Of a stretch of DNA of 64,000 bases, positions 54,967-64,000 are shown piece after piece; position 1 is the stretch's first letter, and every line of letters begins with the position of its first letter. The stretch lies in assembly GCA_036898135.1 (NCBI GenBank), contig CM072522.1, positions 34,422,451 through 34,486,450 of the forward strand, read 5' to 3'. The DNA is from Oncomelania hupensis (lineage: Eukaryota > Mollusca > Gastropoda > Littorinimorpha > Pomatiopsidae). A model generated the notes under the pieces. The model saw only the letters and a list, made by a program, of their open reading frames with translations, had not been told where the DNA came from and ran no database searches. Made by a program: the position numbers and the translations under genes.

Positions 54967-55641
54967 TGTGTTGATTAATCGTAACATGTTTTTCCAAGCA
55001 GAGCCGGACCTGGAGGAGTTTAAGTTTGTATGAAAATAATTTTCATGCAAATATCTAAGACTAGTTTTGTTCGGCAGGTGTTTTTTTATTTCGTGGTATT
55101 ATCCGTCTTGGATTTACGTGACGATGTCATCTTCGAGACTGGCACTGGATCCTTCTCTGACGTCTTGCTCATGATCGGGGTGACTGATTCTATGATGGAA
55201 CTGTACGTCAACGAGGGCTACAGAAGTCACTGGTGGGTCATGGACAACCATTAGATCTAACGGCGACATCGACGTCAAGCTCCAGCTCTAATGAACTTTT
55301 ACTCCTACTCATCTTAACCGGGATTTCTTCATTCATCAACGATTTCAACGAGGACGAAATTTTGAGCTAAGTAAAAATTGAAAGCAAGAACATTTTCGGT
55401 AACCACGACGGAAAGTATCGCCAAATTATCGTTCCGATTTCGAGGAAAAACCAACGGAATATAATAAAATAATCGAACTTGGAAAAACGTGTTATGCGTT
55501 TGTGAAGTGTTGGAATGAAATGGTGTACCTTAGGTTTTTTTATTGAAATAAAACCATGTTCTGGGGTAAGTCATGAAAGTCAAGGAAGTCCTTCATCAGT
55601 AGTGATCACCCAGTAACACCCAGTTTTGCGACAGGGGTTGT
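54967..55641 (+). other. Possible short open region, unassigned
   Basis: A frame at 55030-55254 reads VVLSVLDLRDDVIFETGTGS, with one hydrophobic segment and an acidic part. It has no family I know and no obvious splice context. aataaa occurs near 55548. The rest shows nothing. Confidence 0.2.
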
Positions 55642-55927
55642 CCGGTCCTGATTCAATACAATACAATACAAGGTTATTGCTTTAGGTCCAGCGGACTCTT
55701 CCGAGCCAAATCAGGACCAGAGAGACGTTATCTTAAAATATTATAAAATGATTTAAGTCTTAAAAAACAAGCCTGTTACTCTTAAATACACAAACAAACT
55801 TTCACATGACACCTCTTTAAGAGACTTCTTTAAAACTGATGTATTAAAAATATATTCTCTTTCTTCAATCAAATCACTAAATTCAGTCCTAATAAAATCC
55901 AAACTAAACAAAACATGTCGATACAAT

Positions 55928-58900
55928 TTATATGCGATAGAACAAACCAACATCATGTAAAAATTGAAACAGATGTTGACCATTACATACTTTAAAAATC
56001 TCTTTGAAAGGTATGGAACCAAAATATGTTTCCCTTTCCTCAATCAAATCAGCACATTCAGACATAAAATGGCGAACAGAAAAAGATTGATCACATGCAA
56101 AGCACCATGGTGGTTCTTCTCCTTTTAAAAGGAAACTGTGGGTGACATAAGTATGCCCAATATGAAGGCGAGATAACACTGTTTCCTCTCTGCGAGTGGA
56201 CGCAAAGTTAGGCAAAGAAGTGGACAAATCGGGAAGAATTTGAAATAATTTGTTGTTGACATGGTTAGACCAGTCAATCTGCCACAGTCGTTTACAATAA
56301 GATCCAGTCATACAACGTAGGTCAGAGTAGGGCACAAACTGGAAAATCTCTGGAGGGAAATCGAGATGTAGAGCATCTTTAGCCGCCCTGTCTACTGCAA
56401 TATTGCCGCGGATGCCCATGTGACCAGGGACCCACATAAAAACTATCTTTTTACCCTCAGAAACAAGTTGTGTATGGAGGTCATGGATCTCTGCCAGTAA
56501 AGGGTGTGATATCTTTCTCGTGGAAAGAGCCTGAAGTGCTGACAATGAATCGGACATGATTAAAAATGAGGTTCTTTTGGATTGATAAACTTGTTTCAGA
56601 GCTAAATGAATTGCCTTGAGCTCAGCTGTATAAACAGAACAAAAATCAGGTAAACGCTGTTGCAAAGGCTGGTCTAAGTGTCTCCCGGAGACAGACGCAG
56701 CAGCAACTGAATCTCCTTTCTTTGACCCGTCTGTAAAAAGTTGTTCATATCCTGGGTATAAAGCACACTGTTCTAAATAAAGTTGGTTATATACGAAGGC
56801 CTCAACGACAGAACGATCAAAGTCACAAATTTGATTTTTTTGAGTTATTGCCCTTTCCTTGTAGCCCTGGGTTCATACTTTGTCTACCTGAAGTGACTAA
56901 TGGAAAAACGATCTGAGTCCTGAGTTATGGGACTTTAAAATAACCACACTTTGACAGAACGATCAGAGTCCTATGTTTACACCGACAAAACGATCATTAT
57001 TATTGTTTTTTTTTTTAGTTTCAATAATTCAACATAAACAGTAGTTTTTATTATTTTCCTCCCGCGCCCCCCTCCCCTACTATTCTTTGGTTTGGGTGGT
57101 ACCTGCAATAAAGATGACACTCATGTAATAAATTTGATTGTAAAGCAATATTTTTAGTGTCTTTCGATTCTGTTGTGTTAGGTGTAAGTAGAAATCAATT
57201 AAGAAAACCTGTTATGACAATGAGTCTCTAGGACCTAAAATGTGGAATATTTTGGCTTGTATTGGAGCTATGCAACAGCAAAACGATCAAAGTCCGAACA
57301 GCGGTTCCCCTCTTAGAGTAGCAATATCAAATATATAAATCAGTATTTTCACATAAAATTTAGAATTGCTATATTGAGAAATAAATGTTTTCTTAAATAA
57401 AATGATTTTTGGGGTGATTTTAATTCATTGTACTACATAATGGTGTTTTAAATCTTAAAAATCGATTTTCTCAAAACAGGAAATGTGTGACTCTGATCGT
57501 TCTTCTTTATTACGGTTTCGGATGTATTGTTTTTAAGGAAAGCGGACAACTGCCAATTAATGTTTGGGGTACATAATTTCCATGGGGGAGCTTCAGTCCG
57601 AAGTTCATCGTCGTTGATGGAAGCAACATCAATGCCTGCTTTTTCCAGATGAGCTTGCATTCTGATGCCAAACGGAGGAATTGTGTTAGGTTTGGCTTCA
57701 AATTTCTGAACAAAATCTGGGTTGAAAACACAGTCATAAGCAGGGTTCATAGGATCAGTTTTTAATTTTAAATAGTAATTCATTGACAATTTTGTACGTC
57801 TCAGCTCCAGCGGAGGTTCGTTAGCTTCCACGTAAAGGCTTTCACAAGGGGAAGTGCGAAACGCACCCAAAGCAATGCGTAGTGCCTGATGGGCAACTGG
57901 ATCTAGCATCTTAAGATAAGATTTTCTAGCAGAACCATAGACAATGCAACCATAGTCTAACTTGGATCTAATTAAAGAACGATATAACAGCAATAAAGTT
58001 TTCTTGTCAGCACCCCAGTCTGTACCACTGATAACCTTGAGCAAATTGCAGGCCTGTTGACATTTAGTTTTCAAAATTTTCAGATGAGGAATGAAAGATA
58101 GCTTTTGATCAAAAATAACACCCAAAAATTTGACTTGTTTGACCGCCTTTATTGGAGTTTTATTGAGGAGAATAGTAGGGTCTTGAATAATTCCCCGGTG
58201 CTGGGAAAAGTGAATACATTCAGTTTTTGCTTCAGAAAATTTAAAACCATTTTGTAAAACCCAGTCTTCAACGGCCTTGACACATAACTGTAGCTGACGT
58301 TCTGCAGATGCCAAAGTTTTACCTTTGGCTACCAATGCAAAATCGTCGACAAATAAAGAATTGTCAATTCCCCGTTTAACGGAACGAACAATGTTATTTA
58401 TTTTAATATTAAACAGCAAGGGAGACAAGATGCTACCCTGAGGCACTCCCATCTCCTGTTCTCTCGTATCTGACAAAGATCCCCCAACCTTAACCTGAAA
58501 AATTCTGTCTGTTAGAAAATTGGATATAAACAGAGGTAAATGTCCCTTCAAACCCATTTCTTGTAAATCTGAAAGAATGCCATATTTCCATGTGGTATCA
58601 TAAGCTTTTTCCAAATCAAACATGATGGCAACGACATGTTCACCCTGGACGAACGCGTTACGGATAAAAGTTTCCAGTCGCACCAGGTGATCAACAGTAC
58701 TTCGACCACTTCGAAAGCCACACTGAGTGTTGGATAAAATATTATTTGTTTCTAGATACCACAGTAAGCGAGAATAAACCATTCTTTCTAACGTCTTGCA
58801 TAAGCAAGACGTTAAGGCTATTGGTCTATAGTTTGTCGGGTTAGTATGGTCTTTGCCAGGTTTAGGGATGGGTACAATAATGGCCTTTCTCCAGGAGGGA

Positions 58901-60378
58901 GGAAAGGTGCCAGTGATCCAGAGCTGATTGAAGATGTCCAGCAGTTGAGACCGTGAGTACCTTGTTAAATGTCTGAGAAATTGATAATGTACATCATCCG
59001 GTCCAACTGCTGAATCTGCACTTTTGTTAATTGCATCATCAAGCTCGACTAATGAAAATGGAATGTTGTAATCTTCAGAATTATCGGAGGTAAAATGTAA
59101 CTGTTGTTTTTCTTTACGGGTTTTAACTGTTTGAAAAGGGACAGAATAATTTTCAGAGGAAGAATTTGCAGCAAAAGAAGAAGCCAAAAGATCAGCTACT
59201 AATTTTTTATCTCCGATTACGTCACCCTGCACAGTAAGGCATGGGCTCACCTGTTTGTTACTTCTATTTTTGAGTTTGCGGACTACTTTCCACACCTTCG
59301 ACAGTTTCGCTTTTGAATTAAGCGTGGAGCAGAAACCTCTCCACGATTCCTTTCTCTTTCGTTTGAAGAGCTGTCGGCATTGCGCTCGCAAACGTTGGTG
59401 GTTTTGTTTATTTTCAGTGCTTGGGTGTAAAAACATAGTTCTTAAAGCTTTTTTACGAGCTTGCTGAAGTTTTCGACATTCATCGTCAAACCAGGGTTTT
59501 TTAAGTGTGTGAGGGTTTGACGAAGTTTGCGGAATGGACTCCTTGGCACTGTTTATAACTATGTCAGTATAAAGCTGTATTGGATCTATGGCGTTCGAAA
59601 ATTCCTGGTTCTTAGCACGTAGCTGGGCCTCAGACAGGTTAGAAAACAGACTCCAGTTAGCTTGTTTCAGTTTCCACCTGCCATGAGTTTGCTCAAGGTT
59701 ATCTGAATCATGTTTTAATAAAACCGGGAAATGGTCGCTGCCATGGAGATCTTCTAAAACTGTCCATTTAAAATCCAAAAGTAACGAGGGATCACAGATC
59801 GATATATCAATGTGGGACAAAGAAGCAGTTCTAGAACAGGAAAAAGTTGGAGCTCCCTCGTTCAAAGTCACTAGGTTTAACGAGTCTAAAATGTCTTCAA
59901 TAATTTTACCCTGAGAATCGGTACGATCACTACCCCACAGGGGAGAGCGTCCATTAAAATCTCCCAACAACAAAAAAGGGGTAGGTAACTGTTGAACCAA
60001 ATTCTCAAGTTCACTTTTAGTTACATTTATTGATGGTGTCAAATATAGAGAACAAACTGTGAGGGATTTAAAAAGAGATACTCTAGCTGCAACTGCTGGT
60101 AAACTTGTATTAAGTAAAACTGGATTAAATGGGACATTTCTATGGATAAAGAGTGAAACGCCTCTAGAAGATAAACAATCTAGAGAGGAATAACCAGTAA
60201 TATCTATAGGATGTTTTTCTGACAGGAGAGTTTCCTGAAGGGCCAATACTTCAGGTCGATGCTCTGTCAGCAGACAGCATAGCTCCTCATAATTTGCCCT
60301 TATCCCTCGGATGTTCCATTGTAAAATGGACATAAAAATTAAGTAAAAGAATGCTAAAAGTTTCATCTCCGAGAGCAC
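55928..60378 (-). pseudogene. N1 ORF2, copy 2, interrupted by a MITE
   Basis: Endonuclease and RT are open from about 60378 to 57514 with all catalytic blocks of copy 1, including FVDD. At 57513, after FLKNNTSETV, the frame runs into the MITE and stops at 57448. RNase H and the Cys/His C-terminus continue intact at 56794-55928. Without the MITE the frame would be continuous, so it was killed by one late insertion. Protein differences from copy 1 are a handful of conservative changes (for example Ile/Val, Cys/Ser, Met/Ile). Confidence 0.92.
56795..57510. mobile_element. 716 bp MITE with ACGATCA repeats
   Basis: The intact copy reads gttatatacggtttc at this site. The ends carry inverted AGAACGATCAAAGTCACA (about 56810) and AGAACGATCAGAGTCACA (complement near 57486-57505), with tac or ta duplicated at the borders (56792-56794 and 57511-57513). 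The motif acgatcaRAgtc recurs inside near 56952, 56985 and 57286. No transposase frame. A ta duplication would fit Tc1/mariner-like or related elements, but the 7 to 16 bp outside the clear TIR do not match each other. Confidence 0.8.
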
Positions 60379-60380
60379 AA

Positions 60381-61841
60381 TTATGTCTCTGTATCTTTTG
60401 GACCCTCGTCCATCTCTTCATGTTCCATCAACCCCCCGAAACGGTTCTCCGTTTCGAGAGGCTGCTGGGGCTTGGAAGAAAGGGGTCCGGGCCTTTGATT
60501 CTTTGTCAAAGACCCGGAACCCGAGCTGCCAGCGGACTTCCTCCCCCTCTCCCCAGCACCAGATTTTATATCTTCCCTCTCCCCTTCACCCCTGCCAATC
60601 TTTCCCTCTCCTCCTCTGACGCTCTTCTGCTGGGTAACTAGGATTTTAGTCGCCCCAGCAACTACCCGGTCGCTAAAACCGGTCGTTGCTGGTGCGGTGG
60701 CATGAGGCCTAGCCTCCTTCGTGGCAGGAGTGACGGCTTTTGTCACGGCCGTCTGCGTGTTGTGGGTGACGGTTGGGGACGTGCCCGTCGGCACGTTCTC
60801 CAGTGGAATCGGTGGGGCTGGAGAAACCCCCTTCTGGGCAAACAACGCTAGCATCTTTTCTAAAGCATCCATCCGTTTGCACAACGTGTCCAAGATCTGT
60901 GTTATTTTACTCATGGCAGTGTCCAATTGCGGGTGTGTGCTAGCTTCCACATGAGATGTGGAACCCACCACAGACGCAAAGGACCTCTCTTTCAGAACTG
61001 GCCTACTTTGGAGAACTTTTTTCCTTGCGTCGCCAAAGGAGCAACTCTCAGTGGCCCGCACCTTTTGGATTTCCAGCTCCAACTGCCACTGAGGACAGTC
61101 TTTGGAGCTGGACGAATGATTCCCGGCGCAATTCACACAGCAAATCGGATTTTTGCATTCGTTTTCGTGTTTCTCTTTACCACAATCACGACATATTTCC
61201 TTGCTTTTACAGTTCTTGCTACCGTGACCAAATCTTTGGCACCGGTAGCATCGCAACGGTGATGGTACAAACGGCGTCACCTTCACCCTAAGGTACCCCA
61301 CCTTGAGTGACTCCGGCAATTTGGCCATAGCGAAGGTCACAAAAAGTGTGTTGGTGGGGATACGTTGGGATCCCTTGGTGACGAAGACCCGCTGGACTGC
61401 TGTGACCCCCTGGCTGGAGAGCTCACCACGGATTTCCAATTCTGACATGTCGATCAAATCCTGACATCGGATGACTCCCTTGGAGGAATTCAACCGTCCA
61501 TGCACAGAAACTTTGATTTGTCTATCAACGAAGACAGTCGAATCCCTCTTTAGAAGACTATCCGATGCCCTTTTGGTTGAGCACTCCACCAGGTAGGCCC
61601 CAGATCTCAGTTTTTTCACATCTTTGAACCCGATTGTGCAAACGGATTGAAAACCCTTCTGTATTGCGAACGGAGACAGCTTGCCTAGTGGCATAGCCGG
61701 ATCCGCCCCCTCTACAACCAAAAAACGAGGCCAGGCCCCTTCTACCCCCGATGCACAAGCTTTCTGTCTCGTGTCCATGTCACTGTCCGTGTCCGAGTCC
61801 GGTCCGTCATCACGCAGTCGTCGTTTATTTGTGGAAGCCAT
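60381..61841 (-). CDS. N1 ORF1, copy 2
   Basis: 486 codons, start ATG at 61841. Residues 1-278 and about 370-486 are identical or nearly so to the copy at 36104, including all three CCHC knuckles. The linker between (around SRPVLKERSFASVVGSTSHV to TQTAVTKAVT) differs at many positions. Frame intact and same length. Function as for copy 1: element RNA binding. Confidence 0.92.
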   Translation of the reverse strand: MASTNKRRLRDDGPDSDTDSDMDTRQKACASGVEGAWPRFLVVEGADPAMPLGKLSPFAIQKGFQSVCTIGFKDVKKLRSGAYLVECSTKRASDSLLKRDSTVFVDRQIKVSVHGRLNSSKGVIRCQDLIDMSELEIRGELSSQGVTAVQRVFVTKGSQRIPTNTLFVTFAMAKLPESLKVGYLRVKVTPFVPSPLRCYRCQRFGHGSKNCKSKEICRDCGKEKHENECKNPICCVNCAGNHSSSSKDCPQWQLELEIQKVRATESCSFGDARKKVLQSRPVLKERSFASVVGSTSHVEASTHPQLDTAMSKITQILDTLCKRMDALEKMLALFAQKGVSPAPPIPLENVPTGTSPTVTHNTQTAVTKAVTPATKEARPHATAPATTGFSDRVVAGATKILVTQQKSVRGGEGKIGRGEGEREDIKSGAGERGRKSAGSSGSGSLTKNQRPGPLSSKPQQPLETENRFGGLMEHEEMDEGPKDTET

Positions 61842-62488
61842 GTTATTAATTTATGAATTCATCCCCCCTGCTCCCCACCCACCACGGAGTCCAACAAGGG
61901 GATGCGTCCAAGCGGAAAATCCAGCAAGGGAGCGCACCAGGGCTACAGGGGGGATATACACCCAGACAATCCCGCACTGCCACTACGGTTTTGTTCAAGT
62001 TTGACCCATGAGCCGCAGCCTTCTAGCAGAGCTAGGGCAATACACGACCAGCCGCTTGACTGACGCGGGCCACGCCAGCCTCCCGTCTAGGAGAAGTCCG
62101 GGCCAAAGAGGTGTGTTAGTGTGAGGGACCGCAGTCCCTCAGGGACCTCAACCTCCAGGATCCCATTCTCCCCCGACACGGGTTGCCCTGCACGGCAAAC
62201 GCAGGGGGCCAAGAGAAGGCCACAGAGAAAACGAAGAGTAGAAAAAGAAGGAGTGATGGGGAAAAAGAAGACAGGGAAAGTCCGGTAAGGCAGAAGAAAG
62301 GGAGTCAAAACTGCATAGTATGTTGGGAGAATTTAAGGGTGAAGAGAATATAGGTGAAAGGACCAATAAGACAGAAACAAGACAAAAGAGAAGAAAAAGG
62401 AGTAGGCAACTTTGTCACCCAGCCAGAGAGAGGCATGGGGTCCACCCCCGGCGCGCGGAGCCGAGCCCGTGGGGGCCCGGTCCTGATT

Positions 62489-62550
62489 TGGCTCGGAAGA
62501 GTCCGCTGGACCTAAAGCAACAATCAATCAATCAATCAATCAATTGCAAC
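62489..62550 (+). mobile_element. Older N1-type tail, target of copy 2
   Basis: tggctcggaagagtccgctg then gacctaaagcaa and caat repeats; with ggtcctgatt at 55644-55653 it is a ~50 bp 3' end of an N1-related LINE split by copy 2. Its tail is caat rather than tattg, so it is a different subfamily. Confidence 0.75.
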
Positions 62551-62775
62551 TCCTGACAAATGACCCTGAAAATTACTCGCCCTGTCGTAGGCCTGGCCCC
62601 TGCAGTTTTGCACTGGCAAGTCAAGTCTGATCAAGCAGTCTTTCAGTGCTTTGAAAATGGTCTCAGCACAGGTATTGTTAACTTGCATCAGTCCAGAGAA
62701 AGGGGGAAAATATTGGTTTGAACCTCCAAATAATGTTTTTTGAGGGGCTGAATATTGGGGGGGGGTGGGGGGGGG

Positions 62776-62890
62776 TTCCGAGCCAAATCAGGACCAGAGA
62801 GACGTTAACTTAAAATGTTATAAAAGTGGTTCAAGTCTTAAAATATATACCTGTTACTCTTAAATACTCAAACGAACTTTCACATGACAC
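62776..62890 (-). mobile_element. N1 3' UTR fragment
   Basis: Plus strand ccgagccaaatcaggaccag through ttcacatgacacc matches the N1 3' UTR in reverse without the tail. Joined directly to an RTE-like scrap at 62891. A G run lies just left (62757-62775). Confidence 0.85.
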
Positions 62891-63195
62891 CATTCGAGAA
62901 TGGAGTGGTTTGACACTGAGCGAAGCCATGACGGCATGAGGTAGCAAGCATTTTTTGAAAACCACCGAAAAAAAAAATTTCTTGCCTAAACTTAATACAG
63001 GATAACATACTGTATATTGCAAAGACCATCCTGCAAGGCACAGTGCAAGGAGGCAGAAGAAGAGGGAGACAGACAAAAAGAGGTGGGAGGACAACATTCG
63101 AGAATGGACTGGTTTGACACTGACCGAAGCCATGAGGGTTGTTGAGAACAAAGAAAGATGTACGCTGGTTAAACGATTATCTGTGGTGCTTTTTT
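62891..63195 (+). mobile_element. RTE-like LINE C-terminal scraps
   Basis: 62891-62935 matches the part coding IREWxGLTLSEAM; 63019-63195 repeats a longer piece (AKTILQGTVQGGRRRG, then frameshifted) that covers the same 45 bases again, with about 80 bp of unrelated sequence between. The final codons of the element and its tail are lost. Dead. Confidence 0.75.
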
Positions 63196-63706
63196 AAAAA
63201 TTTATTTATAAATATTAAACGCTTGTTTAATTCTTTTCTTAACACCTTACCTTTCAATGGAGCTTTAAGCCTCATAAGTACATCTAAACTCTAATGCAAT
63301 GCAATCTGACAATTGTATTAATACTAAAGCCATTGTGCGAAACATACATTGCATAGGCGAGTTTTTCCTCTAAATATTCAAACAATTTCTCAATGTTTTG
63401 TGTATGTTTGTACATCAATGAGCGTCCCAATTGCGCCTAGTCAATTATTTATACATTTTAAAATATATTTTGTTTTTACTACCCGACCAGAGATAGCAAT
63501 AATGGGCTCTGAGCCCCAAAGCTCATAGAGTTACTAAAGGAGGCCTTTTATTGCAATATAATGGCTGTTTTATGAGCTTTTTAAAAAGCGCTCCAAAGCA
63601 CTCTGGGAATCCGCAATTTGCTAAATATAATACATATTCGTATATCCTGCGTCTTTGGTTAAAACAAAAAAAAATTACAACCCTTCTACATTATGGTTGT
63701 ATAACA
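63196..63706. other. AT-rich spacer, no feature recognised
   Basis: No open frame above noise, no repeat or RNA motif seen. It lies just 3' of the small minus-strand ORF and may belong to the same element or unit beyond the window. Confidence 0.4.
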
Positions 63707-63943
63707 TTACACATTAATATCTGCTGGAATGATCTTTTGTTTAACAAGATAGTCCCGAGTAAATAACGATAATGAAAAGATACCAACCAGTTTACCAGCA
63801 TCTGAAAGATCCATTTTCCCCAATTCAATAGGTTTCATTTTTAAAAGAGATTTTGCAATCATAGCATAAGCTGTATTTAAGCCCACTAAGACAACACTAT
63901 GGTATCCAAGATTAACAATTGTTTGTTCATATGGTACACTCAT
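63707..63943 (-). CDS. 78-residue predicted membrane protein
   Basis: ATG at 63943, stop at 63707. Reads MSVPYEQTIVNLGYHSVVLV with a hydrophobic segment at about residues 13-32, a short amphipathic middle, a second hydrophobic stretch (LVGIFSLSLF, residues ~52-61) and a charged tail ending in IIPADINV. Composition is protein-like and the AT-rich flanks are noncoding-like. It resembles, from memory only, small conserved hydrophobic proteins carried by Polinton/Maverick or adinto-type elements of aquatic invertebrates; I cannot verify this. If right, the window edge enters such an element, whose other genes would lie to the right. Otherwise a small host membrane protein. Confidence 0.45.
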   Translation of the reverse strand: MSVPYEQTIVNLGYHSVVLVGLNTAYAMIAKSLLKMKPIELGKMDLSDAGKLVGIFSLSLFTRDYLVKQKIIPADINV

Positions 63944-64000
63944 TTTTTATATATAATAAAAAAAATAATAATAAATTATTACTGCATTGAAAACACATCT

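Larger units (their letters stand above)
55654..62476 (-). mobile_element. Full-length N1 LINE, copy 2 (minus strand)
   Basis: Flanked by ccggtcctgatt at 55642-55653 and 62477-62488, a 12 bp target duplication. Removing the 716 bp MITE (56795-57510) leaves 6107 bp, the same as copy 1. 5' end (62476) reads gcccccacgggctcgg on the minus strand; 3' end has tattg repeats at 55654-55670. It landed in an older N1-type tail on the plus strand. Nearly identical to copy 1 except for a few bases in ORF2 and a diverged patch in ORF1. Confidence 0.93.

Noticed and set aside
53998..55640. A solo LTR starting tgtaaccggggg and ending gcgaca
   Set aside because: The ends are not inverted copies, there is no polypurine tract or primer site I can defend, and no target duplication.

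Overview
The window is animal nuclear DNA: split exons with GT/AG splice sites, AATAAA signals, AT-rich spacers, and very dense retrotransposons and DNA transposons. The families present (an I-superfamily/Nimb-like LINE with RNase H, an RTE-like LINE, a 2A-leader LINE, IAP-type RING exons, a multicopy tyrosine-recombinase-like gene) suggest a lophotrochozoan, probably a marine gastropod or other mollusc. That placement is inference from family content, not something I could search. Almost no ordinary single-copy genes are visible; most of the window is nested mobile DNA and locally duplicated, TE-riddled gene pieces.

Layout. 1-1650 is a degenerate tandem repeat; 2033-2207 is the cysteine-rich last exon of a host gene with its 3' UTR. 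3192-6781 holds 5'-truncated minus-strand copies of one LINE family (here N1), inserted into each other. 6776-15925 is a tandemly repeated ~1.4 kb module with an exon ending in the start of an IAP-type RING. It is broken up by a Gypsy remnant (LTR 6897-9132, itself carrying a SINE and a hAT-like element) and by a 2.1 kb terminal-inverted-repeat element (11885-13978). 15926-16790 is an RTE-like LINE remnant. 17058-20996 is a decayed multi-exon gene with zinc-finger, tyrosine-recombinase-like and C-terminal charged regions. 21459-22640 has a palindromic MITE and a collapsed LINE with a 2A-like leader. 22643-25627 is a rearranged N1 copy.

25628-46320 is a tandem array of about four ~4 kb units (A-D). 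Each unit carries the 3' half of one small multi-exon gene, a fragment of another LINE, and the 5' half of the next gene, so the genes straddle unit borders. Unit A carries a non-autonomous Helitron whose exact borders are proven by the empty sites in the sister units. Unit C carries a complete 6.1 kb N1 LINE (35467-41573) with both ORFs open and a 10 bp target duplication. 46321-53116 holds two related IAP-like RING loci. In the first, an RTE-like LINE has landed so that RING and reverse transcriptase share one 783-codon frame; between the two lies a second RNase H LINE family, itself hit by a 36 bp N1 insertion. 53200-55640 has no gene I can name. 55654-62476 is a second full-length N1 LINE on the minus strand with a 12 bp target duplication, interrupted by a 716 bp MITE. 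The right end has LINE scraps, an AT-rich spacer and a 78-residue membrane-protein ORF on the minus strand.

How the parts work together: the two full-length N1 elements look like recent source-type copies, and at least eight truncated N1 pieces in the same window show repeated target-primed insertion with severe 5' truncation. The duplicated modules provide internal empty-site controls that date and delimit several insertions. I see no bacterial-style operons, CRISPR arrays or intact tRNA genes.
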